A stretch of DNA of 64,000 bases from Bacteroidetes bacterium RIFCSPLOWO2_12_FULL_35_15. GTDB lineage: Bacteria > Bacteroidota > Bacteroidia > 2-12-FULL-35-15. Where the stretch lies: contig MEPB01000070.1 of NCBI GenBank assembly GCA_001769385.1, positions 62,001 through 126,000 of the forward strand, written 5' to 3'. The stretch's first letter is position 1, and each line of letters begins with the position of its first letter. The notes beneath the pieces are model-generated. The model was given only the letters and a program-made list of their open reading frames with translations. It was not told the DNA's origin and did no database searches. The translations under genes were made by a program, and so were the position numbers. This document shows, piece by piece, positions 10,298 to 19,002 of this stretch.

Positions 10298-12295
10298 ATG
10301 GCTTTAGGGAAAAATATGGGTGGCCCGGAAATGGGGCAAACACAAAATAATAATCAGTCAACTAATACTAATCAATCAGAAGAAATGATGGAACAAAAAA
10401 CAAATGGAGCCGATGTTCATAAACTAAATTCAGATGAAATAGCCACATTAAAACAAAGAATAGAAGAGCTGGAAACAGAAAAAGATCAGATTCAACGGGA
10501 AGTTGAAGCAAGGATGCTTTCAGTTGACCAGGCATGTATTGTTTCCGAAACCGATACCAGAGGATACATCACCTATGTGAACGATAAACATTGCGAAGTA
10601 TCTCAATACACACGTGAAGAATTGGTTGGCGCCAATCAAAATATTGTTCGTCATCCTGATATGAAGAAAGAAGTTTTCAAGGAAATGTGGGCAACTATCG
10701 GGCGTGGAAAGATTTTCCGTGGACTGGTAAAAAACAGAAGAAAAGATGGTACTCCTTATTATGTGGATGGCATATTTACTCCTGTAATCGGATCGAACGG
10801 TAAGCCAATTAAATATATCGGGATTCGTTTTGATATTACTGATACTGTACTTGAGCAACAGCGTATGAAAGGAATCGTGGATGCAATTGACACCTCCTAT
10901 GCATTCATTGAATTTGACACGAAAGGAAACGTGGTTGTAGCAAACGAAAATCTCCTAAAATTAATGGAATATTCTATGGATGATATTAAAGGAAGACATC
11001 ATAGAATGTTTGTAGATAAATCATATGCAAGCTCTAACGACTACACAAGGTTTTGGGAAGAATTGGCGTCAGGTAAAGAGCAAATTGATCAATACAAACG
11101 TATTACACGATCTGGAAAAGAAGTATGGTTACAAGCTGTTTACTCTCCTGTAAAAGATGAAATGGGAAGGATCATAAAAGTAGTGAAAGTTGCAACAGAT
11201 ATTTCCAGCCAAAAAAACGTGTTGTTTGATGTGCAGAAAATTGTTGAAATAGCTGGGAAAGAAGGCAATTTGAATGAACGAATTCCTACAAAAAATGTAG
11301 ATAGCAAATTGATAGAATTAGTGGAAGGGGTTAATAATTTAATGGATATTTTATCGAAACCAATTGGCGTTGTGCAAGAATTAGCGCATATGGTTGCTTC
11401 CTCCGCTGAAGAAATGATGGCGAAAGGAGACCAAATGCAGCGCAACACGCAAGAGATGGCATCCGCTATTCAGCAAATGGCAGAAGGTGCGCAACAGCAA
11501 GCTCAACAAACAGATGAAGTTTCTAAATTAGTGGATGGCGTATTAAAAGCTGCAGGAGAAATGTCTGCGAAATCAGAAATAATAAATAAAGCAGCGGAAC
11601 GCGGACAAGAAAGTAGCAACAGTGGATTGATCACTATTAAAAAAGTGGTAGAAAATATGAATGAGATTCAAGAATCTGCTAAATCCACTTCCGATTCAAT
11701 TGTGGTACTTACCCAACGTGCAGAAGATATCGCAAATACTTTAAATGTAATTACTGACATCGCTTCTCAAACAAATCTATTGGCTTTAAATGCTGCTATA
11801 GAGGCAGCTAGGGCAGGTGATGCAGGAAGGGGGTTCGCAGTAGTTGCTGAAGAAATAAGAAAGTTGGCAGAAGACTCCCGCAAATCGGCAATAGATATTG
11901 CAAAAGTAATTCGCGAAGTGCAAAAAGATGTGACTTCGGCCAGCAAGGCAATAGACAGTATGGATCATAGTGTAAAGAGCGGGAACAGTGCCTCAAAAGA
12001 AGCTGAATCAGTATTTGAGAGTATATCAATTTCCAGCAATGAGACATTAATTTTATCAAAAGAAATACTTGCGGCAACAGGTTTACAAAAAGAAGCGATG
12101 ACCAACACTGTGAAGAGTATCGAAAAAATTGTAGTAGTCTCCGAAGAAACGGCTGCAGGGACAGAGCAAATAGCAACCTCTTCAAAAGAACTAAGTGGAG
12201 GCATGACAGAAGTAGGTGCAACAAGTAAAGACCTTGCAGATGTTGCTAATCAATTGTTAGAAAGCGTTGCTAAATTCAAAATTGATAAAAAATAA
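10298..12295 (+). CDS. Soluble PAS-PAS chemoreceptor (MCP)
   Basis: The 665-residue protein has no membrane segment. An N-terminal Asn/Gln-rich region (about 1-35) and short coiled coil precede two Aer-type PAS domains (about 75-190 and 195-310), a short linker, and the methyl-accepting signalling hairpin, whose tip reads [20 protein letters not shown] followed by [18 protein letters not shown]. The PAS pair could bind FAD or haem and sense redox state or oxygen. Being soluble and next to parA, it should form a cytoplasmic array. The disordered N-terminus is a possible docking site for ParA, as in TlpT of R. sphaeroides (inference). No CheR-tethering pentapeptide is seen at the C-terminus. 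Confidence 0.95.
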   Translation: MALGKNMGGPEMGQTQNNNQSTNTNQSEEMMEQKTNGADVHKLNSDEIATLKQRIEELETEKDQIQREVEARMLSVDQACIVSETDTRGYITYVNDKHCEVSQYTREELVGANQNIVRHPDMKKEVFKEMWATIGRGKIFRGLVKNRRKDGTPYYVDGIFTPVIGSNGKPIKYIGIRFDITDTVLEQQRMKGIVDAIDTSYAFIEFDTKGNVVVANENLLKLMEYSMDDIKGRHHRMFVDKSYASSNDYTRFWEELASGKEQIDQYKRITRSGKEVWLQAVYSPVKDEMGRIIKVVKVATDISSQKNVLFDVQKIVEIAGKEGNLNERIPTKNVDSKLIELVEGVNNLMDILSKPIGVVQELAHMVASSAEEMMAKGDQMQRNTQEMASAIQQMAEGAQQQAQQTDEVSKLVDGVLKAAGEMSAKSEIINKAAERGQESSNSGLITIKKVVENMNEIQESAKSTSDSIVVLTQRAEDIANTLNVITDIASQTNLLALNAAIEAARAGDAGRGFAVVAEEIRKLAEDSRKSAIDIAKVIREVQKDVTSASKAIDSMDHSVKSGNSASKEAESVFESISISSNETLILSKEILAATGLQKEAMTNTVKSIEKIVVVSEETAAGTEQIATSSKELSGGMTEVGATSKDLADVANQLLESVAKFKIDKK

Positions 12296-12320
12296 TTAAC
12301 CTCCCTTAACCTATTATAAT

Positions 12321-12869
12321 ATGGAAAATAAAGATACTGCCACGCTGGAAGAAGTTAAAAAAGAGGCCGCTGCTTACACAAAAAAAAATGATGTAGGCGA
12401 ACGTATGCAACTAATTATTTTTAAACTTGGCAAAGAGGAATATGCAATGAATATTGACCAGATAAAAGAAGTGGTCATTACTCCACGAATTGCAAAAGTG
12501 CCTCAAACAGCCATGTATATAAAAGGAGTAGCAAACATACGTGGAAATATTATTGCCATAATGGATCTCGAGGAACGTTTTAATTTGATTGAAAAAACAG
12601 ATCAACCTAACTCCGAAACAATTGCTAATTACACCCTGGTTGTAGAAAGCGAAGAGTTTAAAGTTGGCATTTTAGTAAAAGAGGTTCCTAATACATTAAG
12701 TGTTAACACAACTGATATAGATAGCTCTTCAGAAATAATACGTTACACGGCTTTAGATGAGAGGTGTATTAAAGGAATTGTAAAATCAGGTGAACGGATG
12801 ATAATTATGATCGATATGTTTGAATTGTTGGCGATTGACGAACATGTTAAAAAAGTGAATACTATATAA
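12321..12869 (+). CDS. cheW: CheW coupling protein of the cytoplasmic array
   Basis: The 182-residue CheW domain (YAMNIDQIKEVVITPRIAKV, then YIKGVANIRGNIIAIMDL) is preceded by about 25 charged residues. It starts 25 bases after the soluble receptor, so it is its natural partner, connecting it to the CheA at 14,479. It is clearly divergent from the CheW at 3,414, consistent with two separate arrays. Confidence 0.94.
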   Translation: MENKDTATLEEVKKEAAAYTKKNDVGERMQLIIFKLGKEEYAMNIDQIKEVVITPRIAKVPQTAMYIKGVANIRGNIIAIMDLEERFNLIEKTDQPNSETIANYTLVVESEEFKVGILVKEVPNTLSVNTTDIDSSSEIIRYTALDERCIKGIVKSGERMIIMIDMFELLAIDEHVKKVNTI

Positions 12870-12954
12870 AATAAGACCCAATTCAATTTGGAAATGTCAA
12901 CTCGAAAATAAAAATAAAAAAGTGCTTTTTTCTTGTTGAAATAAATGGATCAAC

Positions 12955-13035
12955 GCGTTAGGGATAGTAGCGAAAATCCTTTTGAGAGGAACGAACAAAA
13001 GATTGAAGCGTATAGCCCGGCCCGCAAGGAAACGC
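12955..13035 (+). ncRNA. Candidate structured RNA/dispersed element before cheY
   Basis: A GC-richer segment stands out from the AT-rich surroundings and folds into three nested stems: outer GCGTT 12955-12959 with AACGC 13031-13035; middle GGGATA 12961-12966 with TATAGCCC 13011-13018 (AG bulge); inner AATCCTTTTG 12975-12984 with CAAAAGATT 12996-13004 (one bulged C). The internal loops are purine-rich. It ends about 30 bases before the cheY start. It resembles recurrent structured intergenic elements of Bacteroidota; a match to a known Rfam family such as Flavo-1 is possible but unverified. Confidence 0.45.
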
Positions 13036-13065
13036 CCCAATATTAATCAACAAAACAAAATAAAC

Positions 13066-13428
13066 ATGAAAAAAGTACTAATAGTTGATGATTCAATGTA
13101 TATGCGCACACTGATAAGTGATGCGTTAACTAAAGCAGGGTATGAAATTGTAGCACAGGCAGCCAATGGAGAGGCGGCTATTGATATGGCTCTGGAGCAC
13201 AAGCCTGATTTAATTACACTGGATAATATTTTGCCTGATATGATTGGCACAGATATTTTAAGAGTTTTAAAACAAGATGAAAAACTTGTTTCAAAAATCG
13301 TAATGATCAGTGCTGTTGGGCAAGAATCTGTTATTCAGGAAGGAATGGAATTGGGTGCAGCAAATTATATCGTAAAACCGTTTACCGCTGAAAGTTTGGT
13401 TGCAACTATCAATAAAGTTTTTGAATAA
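13066..13428 (+). CDS. cheY: CheY-like response regulator of module B
   Basis: The receiver domain of 120 residues has phospho-acceptor Asp53 in TLDNILPDMIG and Lys in VKPF. I start it at ATG 13066; an upstream in-frame start at 12982 would add a basic peptide encoded by the structured element and not found in its paralogue at 7,783. The stop overlaps the cheB start by one base (TAATG). It is likely the output regulator of the ParA-associated array. Confidence 0.94.
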   Translation: MKKVLIVDDSMYMRTLISDALTKAGYEIVAQAANGEAAIDMALEHKPDLITLDNILPDMIGTDILRVLKQDEKLVSKIVMISAVGQESVIQEGMELGAANYIVKPFTAESLVATINKVFE

Positions 13429-14468
13429 TGAAAATGCCAATAAAAATTTTATTGGCTGATGATTCAGGTTTAATGCGATTGTTGGTAAGTGACATTTTAA
13501 AATCTGATAAGGATATTGAAGTTATTGCAACAGCATCAAACGGAAAAGATGCAGTCGAAAAAACTATGCTTCATAATCCCGATGTGGTTGTAATGGACAT
13601 GAACATGGGCGAATATGATGGTTTGTATGGTATTGAAAAAATCATGAAAAATCACCCCACACCAATTGTTATTTTGAGTGCAGTAGGTAATACAGATTTT
13701 CCAATAATTGAAAAGGGATTAAAATTAGGAGCTGTTGATTATGTGAATAAACCCGCACAAAACAATACAAAAGTAAAAGAAGTAGAACAAGAATTAATTC
13801 AAAAAATAAAAGCGGCTGCTACGGCAAATATAGAAGCCGGAAAAGTAATAAACGAAATAAAAATAAATAGCTACACCCATACTTTTATAAATTTAAATTA
13901 TGATGTGGTAGTAATTGGTTCATCGACTGGTGGACCTGGTGCTGTGGAAAGTTTAATAAAAAATTTACCTGATAATATGGCTGTCCCGGTTTTAATTGCA
14001 CAACATATGCCGTCTAATTTTGTTCCCTCATTTGCAGCGAGATTAAACGAATTAAGTTCATTAAATATTAGTATGGCTCGCAGAGGAGACCTGCTAAAAC
14101 CCGGCAGTATATTTATTGCTCCCGGGAGCAGAAATATGGTAGTTAAAAGAAATGAAACGGGTGAAGTAGAAATTGATTTCATTTCAAAAACATTTAAAGA
14201 ATTTAACTATCCATCAGTTGATTGTTTAATGATTTCAGTCGCAGAAGCATATGGTAATAGAGCTATTGGCGTTATTTTAACAGGAATGGGCAAAGATGGT
14301 GCACAAGGTATGAAAGCAATAAAAGAAAAAGGTGGATATACCATCGCTCAAAATAAAGAAACCTGTATTGTTTATGGAATGCCAAAAGAAGTCGTTGATA
14401 ATGGAAATGCGCTTGCCATTGTTCCTATTAATGAAATAGGCGGATTCATTGTTAGTTGTTTGTCATAA
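13428..14468 (+). CDS. cheB: CheB methylesterase response regulator of module B
   Basis: The 346-residue protein has a receiver domain (D11-D12, Asp57 in MDMNMGEYDG, where Gly replaces the usual Pro) and a methylesterase domain with Ser in GSSTGGPGA, His in AQHMPSN and Asp in LTGMGKDGA. It should demethylate the soluble receptor. It overlaps cheY by one base. The sequence differs strongly from the CheB at 6,703, so the two modules have their own adaptation enzymes. Confidence 0.95.
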   Translation: MKMPIKILLADDSGLMRLLVSDILKSDKDIEVIATASNGKDAVEKTMLHNPDVVVMDMNMGEYDGLYGIEKIMKNHPTPIVILSAVGNTDFPIIEKGLKLGAVDYVNKPAQNNTKVKEVEQELIQKIKAAATANIEAGKVINEIKINSYTHTFINLNYDVVVIGSSTGGPGAVESLIKNLPDNMAVPVLIAQHMPSNFVPSFAARLNELSSLNISMARRGDLLKPGSIFIAPGSRNMVVKRNETGEVEIDFISKTFKEFNYPSVDCLMISVAEAYGNRAIGVILTGMGKDGAQGMKAIKEKGGYTIAQNKETCIVYGMPKEVVDNGNALAIVPINEIGGFIVSCLS

Positions 14469-14478
14469 AAATTTAATT

Positions 14479-16239
14479 ATGGATAAAGAAAACGAATACA
14501 AAGAAATGTTTTTGGCAGAGGCGCTGGAAAATTATGAAGAACTGAATAAGTTATTCACCGCGCTTGAAAAAAACGGAAACGATAAAAAAGCGATAGATGC
14601 AATATTTCGCATCACACATACACTTAAAGGTAATGCGATGGGAATGGGCTTTGACGCAATTGCCGGATTAAGTCATGTTTTAGAAGATGTGTTTTCGGAA
14701 GCAAAAAATGGTTCGCTGATTTTAGATCCCGGTTTATTTGATATACTGTTTAAAGCAAATGACAAATTAGGCGAATTAATTAATGCAATCACTACTAACG
14801 AAGATGTAAAATACAAAGGCATTAAAACAAAACTGGAAGTTTTTTTACGTAATGTTAAAAAACCTATTGGGACGGAAGGTAATAAAATTGAAACAAAAGA
14901 AAATGTTGCGAATATTGAAAAAAGCTTAACATCCTCAGACATGGGGTCAACTTTCGTTGTTTCAAATGAAAGAGAAAAAGTGGAAAGTGAAGAAGATGAC
15001 AATCAACCCAAAGTTATTTTTTCTGATCTGGTACAAATACCTGTTCGTAAGTTAGATGGCCTGATGAATTTAGTGGGAGAATTAATAATTGAGCGGGATA
15101 GTTTGATCGCTCGAGGATTAGAAAGTGGCGGAAGCACCTCTGAATATGCTCGTTTGCAACGAATAACTTCTGATCTGCAATATGGTGTAATGGATGTTAG
15201 ACTGGTGCAGGTAGGGTTTTTATTTAATAAATTTCACCGTGTATTAAGAGATGCAGCTTCCCTTGAGGAAAAAAAAGCAAACCTTATTTTAGAAGGCACA
15301 GAAATTGAAATCGACAGAAACATTTTAAAAATCATGAGCGATTCGCTCATTCATTTAATTAGGAATTCTATCGGTCATGGAATTGAAAAACCGGAAGCTC
15401 GCAGGCTTGCCGGAAAAAATGAAGTTGGTAGTGTTTATTTAAAAGCGCGAAATGAAAAAGATTCTGTTATAATTGAAATTACTGATGATGGATACGGTAT
15501 TGACCCAAACGCTATTAAGAAAAAAGCGATTGAAAAAAAAATAATAACTAAAGAATTTGCAGATTCATTAACAAGAGATGAAATTCTTCAGATAATTTTT
15601 GAACCTGGCTTTTCGAATGCCGAAAAAATCACGGAAGTTTCCGGGAGAGGAGTTGGAATGGATGTTGTAAAAAGAGCAACTGAATCAATTGGGGGTAAAA
15701 TTAGTTTAAAAACGGAATTAGGAAAAGGTTCAACTATTACACTTTCTCTCCCATCCTCCATGGCAGTGAAGGGGGCTTTATTATTTGAATTAAACCAGCA
15801 AGAATATGCAATACCATTAACCTATACAGAGGCTGTTGTGTCTCTTAAAAAAAATGACCTGCATAAAGTCAGCAGCGGTATTATTGCCAATTATTTAGGG
15901 AAAACAATCTCTGTCATTTTTCTGAAAGATTTATTTGCTATGAATTCATTTGATGAATTATACCAGGAAAATGCATTACATAAATCGTATGCAAACTGTA
16001 AAGCTGAAAATAAATTAGAAGTAATGGTTGTTTCTTATAACAATAAATATTTTGGTTTAGTGGTTGATAAACTTTTACAACAAAAAGAAATAGTGGAAAA
16101 AACGCTTTCAAGGCCAATAGACACGTTGGATCTGTTTAGTGGTGCAACAATATTAGGAAATGGCAGTGTTTGTCTGGTCCTTGATATTGCAGCAATTGCA
16201 AATGTATGTTTTAAAGAAAAATTCATTAAAAAGGTATAA
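14479..16239 (+). CDS. cheA: Chemotaxis histidine kinase CheA of module B
   Basis: The 586-residue CheA has Hpt (His47 in THTLKGNA), a linker without an obvious P2 domain, P3 (from about 185), P4 ATPase (N-box HLIRNSIGHGIE, D-box DDGYGID, G-box SGRGVGMDVV) and a CheW-like P5. I use ATG 14479; an earlier in-frame start at 14449 would overlap cheB and add ten unsupported residues. The N-box Asp present in the other CheA (DHG) is Gly here. It is about 100 residues shorter than the first CheA because P2 is missing, so it may phosphorylate its regulators less selectively. Confidence 0.95.
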   Translation: MDKENEYKEMFLAEALENYEELNKLFTALEKNGNDKKAIDAIFRITHTLKGNAMGMGFDAIAGLSHVLEDVFSEAKNGSLILDPGLFDILFKANDKLGELINAITTNEDVKYKGIKTKLEVFLRNVKKPIGTEGNKIETKENVANIEKSLTSSDMGSTFVVSNEREKVESEEDDNQPKVIFSDLVQIPVRKLDGLMNLVGELIIERDSLIARGLESGGSTSEYARLQRITSDLQYGVMDVRLVQVGFLFNKFHRVLRDAASLEEKKANLILEGTEIEIDRNILKIMSDSLIHLIRNSIGHGIEKPEARRLAGKNEVGSVYLKARNEKDSVIIEITDDGYGIDPNAIKKKAIEKKIITKEFADSLTRDEILQIIFEPGFSNAEKITEVSGRGVGMDVVKRATESIGGKISLKTELGKGSTITLSLPSSMAVKGALLFELNQQEYAIPLTYTEAVVSLKKNDLHKVSSGIIANYLGKTISVIFLKDLFAMNSFDELYQENALHKSYANCKAENKLEVMVVSYNNKYFGLVVDKLLQQKEIVEKTLSRPIDTLDLFSGATILGNGSVCLVLDIAAIANVCFKEKFIKKV

Positions 16240-16243
16240 TATT

Positions 16244-16891
16244 ATGACAATCGAACTTAATCAGGTAGAATTAGATATTACGAAGGAAATCATAAGTATT
16301 GGAATAGCAAAAGCTGCTGACTCTTTTTCTTTTTTTATTAAAGGAAAAGTAATGATCAACTTAATGGATCTGAAAGTAAATTTTAAAAATTATTTTCCAC
16401 TTTCAAGAAAATATCCTACAGATAGAAATTACCTGTTAACAACCGTAATTAAAGGTGAACTGAAAGGAGAATCGTATTTGTTATTTAATGAGCAGGAAGC
16501 CGAAAGTATTGTTGATGCTAATTTACCTGATAACATAAAAAATAATCCCGTTGAAAAGGCAAAAATGACAGAAGCATTTTTATTGGAAATTGATAATATT
16601 ATTACAGCATCAGTGATAACCCAATTTTCAAATATATTTCAACGTAAAATATATGGTGATGTACCCTCTTTAAATATTTTGTTAGGTAATGAGATTAATC
16701 AGTTTCTGAGTGCAAATCACAACAAAGATTTAAATGTTATATATTTTAATGCAAGATTTATAACAGAAAATACTGAAATAAATCCTGAATTTATCTGGCT
16801 GATGGATGATACATTTTTTGAAGAAGTAAAAAAACTTCTTAGTAATGAAAAAAAGTTGGAATTATTTCAAAAAATAAACAGCACAAATTAA
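16244..16891 (+). CDS. CheC-like phosphatase of module B
   Basis: The 215-residue product is a paralogue of the CheC at 8,291 (shared pattern LLEIDNIITASVITQFSN, FARF near the end, PEFIW). In the first helix the motif reads KEIISIGIAKAAD, so the Asn of the usual E-x-x-N is Ser, and only the second motif (EIDN) looks catalytically complete. I start it at ATG 16244, five bases after cheA; the longer frame from 16160 lies within cheA. It probably dephosphorylates the module's CheY or binds it as a target. Confidence 0.75.
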   Translation: MTIELNQVELDITKEIISIGIAKAADSFSFFIKGKVMINLMDLKVNFKNYFPLSRKYPTDRNYLLTTVIKGELKGESYLLFNEQEAESIVDANLPDNIKNNPVEKAKMTEAFLLEIDNIITASVITQFSNIFQRKIYGDVPSLNILLGNEINQFLSANHNKDLNVIYFNARFITENTEINPEFIWLMDDTFFEEVKKLLSNEKKLELFQKINSTN

Positions 16892-17763
16892 TGCTTGAAC
16901 ACAATACAAAAATATTTCCATTTTCAAAAATAATCGCAACAGGAAATCCTAAACGAGAGATTAGCGATGCCGAACTTGATTCGATTACCAATGCCGTAAA
17001 AACACGATACGGCATTGATTTTACCAATTATGAAAAGGCATCTTTAAAACGTGGCTTTGCGCGTTTGATACAAAAACAAGGCTTGGGTGATATCATGGGG
17101 CTGTGGTCAAAAATAATGAAAGACAAAGATTTTTTGCTTCAATACATTGATGACCTGACAGTGAATTTGACGGAATTATTTAGGAATCCTGAAATATGGA
17201 TCAAACTAAAAGAAGATATACTGCCAAAATTAAAAACAAATCCAAAATTAGATTTCTGGCATGCCGGCTGCTCTAGTGGTGAAGAAGTTTACACCATGGC
17301 GATGGTTTTACAAGATCGGAATTTATTACATAAATCAACTGCTCTTGCAACCGATTTAAGTGCTACCATATTGGAACAGGCAAAAAAAGGAGAATACTCC
17401 AATGTTTTAGTTAACAGATATTTAAAGGCATGTAAACAATATTGCCCAAATAGCAAGTTAGAGGATTGGTTTGAAATTGGCGAACACGATTCTAAAATTA
17501 AAGAAAAATATAAAAAACACATTCAGTTTTTGCGCCATAATTTAGTGCAGGAACCAATGAATAAAAAATTTGATATTATTTTTTGCCGCAATGTGATGAT
17601 TTATTTTGATGACGTGTTAAAAATGAAAGTGCTCAAGTTGTTTCATTCGTGTTTAAAAGAAGGTGGTTTTTTTATTATAGGATATTACGATATGCTGCCA
17701 ATAGAACACCGCAGCCTATTTGAGTTATATGACTCTACAACCAGGATATATAGAAAAAAATAA
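16891..17763 (+). CDS. cheR: CheR methyltransferase of module B
   Basis: The 290-residue protein has a CheR N-terminal domain with an extra 30-residue leader, then the SAM-binding region AGCSSGEEVYTMAMV, ATDLSAT and FDIIFCRNVMIYFDD. Its start overlaps the previous stop by one base (TAATG). It should methylate the soluble PAS-PAS receptor. The GCSSGEEVYTMA motif is closer to the third CheR (28,221) than to the first. Confidence 0.95.
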   Translation: MLEHNTKIFPFSKIIATGNPKREISDAELDSITNAVKTRYGIDFTNYEKASLKRGFARLIQKQGLGDIMGLWSKIMKDKDFLLQYIDDLTVNLTELFRNPEIWIKLKEDILPKLKTNPKLDFWHAGCSSGEEVYTMAMVLQDRNLLHKSTALATDLSATILEQAKKGEYSNVLVNRYLKACKQYCPNSKLEDWFEIGEHDSKIKEKYKKHIQFLRHNLVQEPMNKKFDIIFCRNVMIYFDDVLKMKVLKLFHSCLKEGGFFIIGYYDMLPIEHRSLFELYDSTTRIYRKK

Positions 17764-17819
17764 TTTACCTCTCCTGAAAGGATAGAAATCCTGTTGGAGT
17801 TTATTGGAAGACCATTGCA

Positions 17820-18974
17820 ATGATAATCAAAAATCAAATGAATGAATCTCTTAAAGGAAGCGATTCGTTGAAGGAAAAGGAAACACTTATTTTTCAAAGA
17901 GTAAACAATAAACCCGGTGTTTCACTTACTGGTAATATAAATAGTTCTGTTGCAAAAATAAATTCAAGTATAAAAGCGCAAGAATCATTTAAAGAACTGA
18001 ATGACTTAAAATATGCTCTCGATAAAGCTGCAATCGTTTTTATTACAAATGTGAAGGGAATAGTAACCTATGTAAATGAGAGATTTTGTGAATTAAGCCT
18101 TTACTCCAAAGATGAGTTAATTGGAAAAACACCCAGAATATTAAATTCAGGCTTTCATTCAAAGGATTTTTTTGACGATACCTGGAATACAATAAAAAAT
18201 GGAAATATATGGCGGGGAGAAATAAAAAATAAAAAAAAGAATGGAGAATTTTATTGGTTAGATACAGTCATTGTTCCGATTTTAGATGAAACAGGTAAAC
18301 CATATCAATATTTTTCTATTCGGTATGATATCACTGAAAAAAAGAACAAAGCGCTTTTGATCGAAAACGCCTTAAAAGAAAAAGAATTGCTAATTAATGA
18401 GATCCATCATCGTGTAAAAAACAATCTACAAATAATTTATAGCTTGATAAATTTCAAAAAAAGTTCATTCTTAGGTTTTTTAAAACAAAACCAAATGCTT
18501 GCTGAACTTCAAGGGAAAGTAATTGCGATGTCGCTGGCACATGATGAGATATACAAATCAGATAATTATACCAAAATTAATTTCGAAAATTATGTTACTC
18601 GTTTAGAAAACGATCTTTCCCGAAATTATTTACCCCAAAAAGTACATTTTAATATAAAAGGTGAAACAGTATTTATTAATTTAGAATTAGCGATTAATTG
18701 TGGAATAATACTAAGTGAAACTATTTCGAATTGCATAAAACATGCATTTTCGCATAAAATTATTCCATCTGTTAATATTTCTTTTAGTAAAAAAAAATCA
18801 GTATTTTTAATAAAAATATCTGATAACGGCATCGGATTTCCAGATGATATTATTTCAAAGAAAAGAAGCGGAATGGGTTTGGAATTAATAGAAGGTTTAG
18901 CAGCTCAAATGAAAGGGAAAATGGAAATATATAATGAGAATGGTGCCGTATATGAAATAATTATTAATATATGA
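17820..18974 (+). CDS. PAS-domain HisKA_2 histidine kinase
   Basis: The 384-residue soluble kinase has an Aer-type PAS domain (about 65-175) very similar to that of the soluble receptor (YVNERFCELSLYSKDELIGK; WRGEIKNKKKNGEFYWLDT), then a HisKA_2 dimerisation domain with the His in EIHHRVKNNLQII and a HATPase domain with DNGIGFPDD. It follows cheR by 56 bases and may be co-transcribed. Sharing a PAS type suggests it reads the same signal, probably redox or oxygen. It has no obvious cognate regulator beside it. Confidence 0.9.
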   Translation: MIIKNQMNESLKGSDSLKEKETLIFQRVNNKPGVSLTGNINSSVAKINSSIKAQESFKELNDLKYALDKAAIVFITNVKGIVTYVNERFCELSLYSKDELIGKTPRILNSGFHSKDFFDDTWNTIKNGNIWRGEIKNKKKNGEFYWLDTVIVPILDETGKPYQYFSIRYDITEKKNKALLIENALKEKELLINEIHHRVKNNLQIIYSLINFKKSSFLGFLKQNQMLAELQGKVIAMSLAHDEIYKSDNYTKINFENYVTRLENDLSRNYLPQKVHFNIKGETVFINLELAINCGIILSETISNCIKHAFSHKIIPSVNISFSKKKSVFLIKISDNGIGFPDDIISKKRSGMGLELIEGLAAQMKGKMEIYNENGAVYEIIINI

Positions 18975-19002
18975 TTTTAAAATAAAATAAGTTTTGGGTG
19001 GG

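Noticed and set aside
12982-13065. N-terminal extension of the module B CheY
   Set aside because: The extra 28 residues are strongly basic, are encoded by the structured element and are absent from the close paralogue at 7,783.
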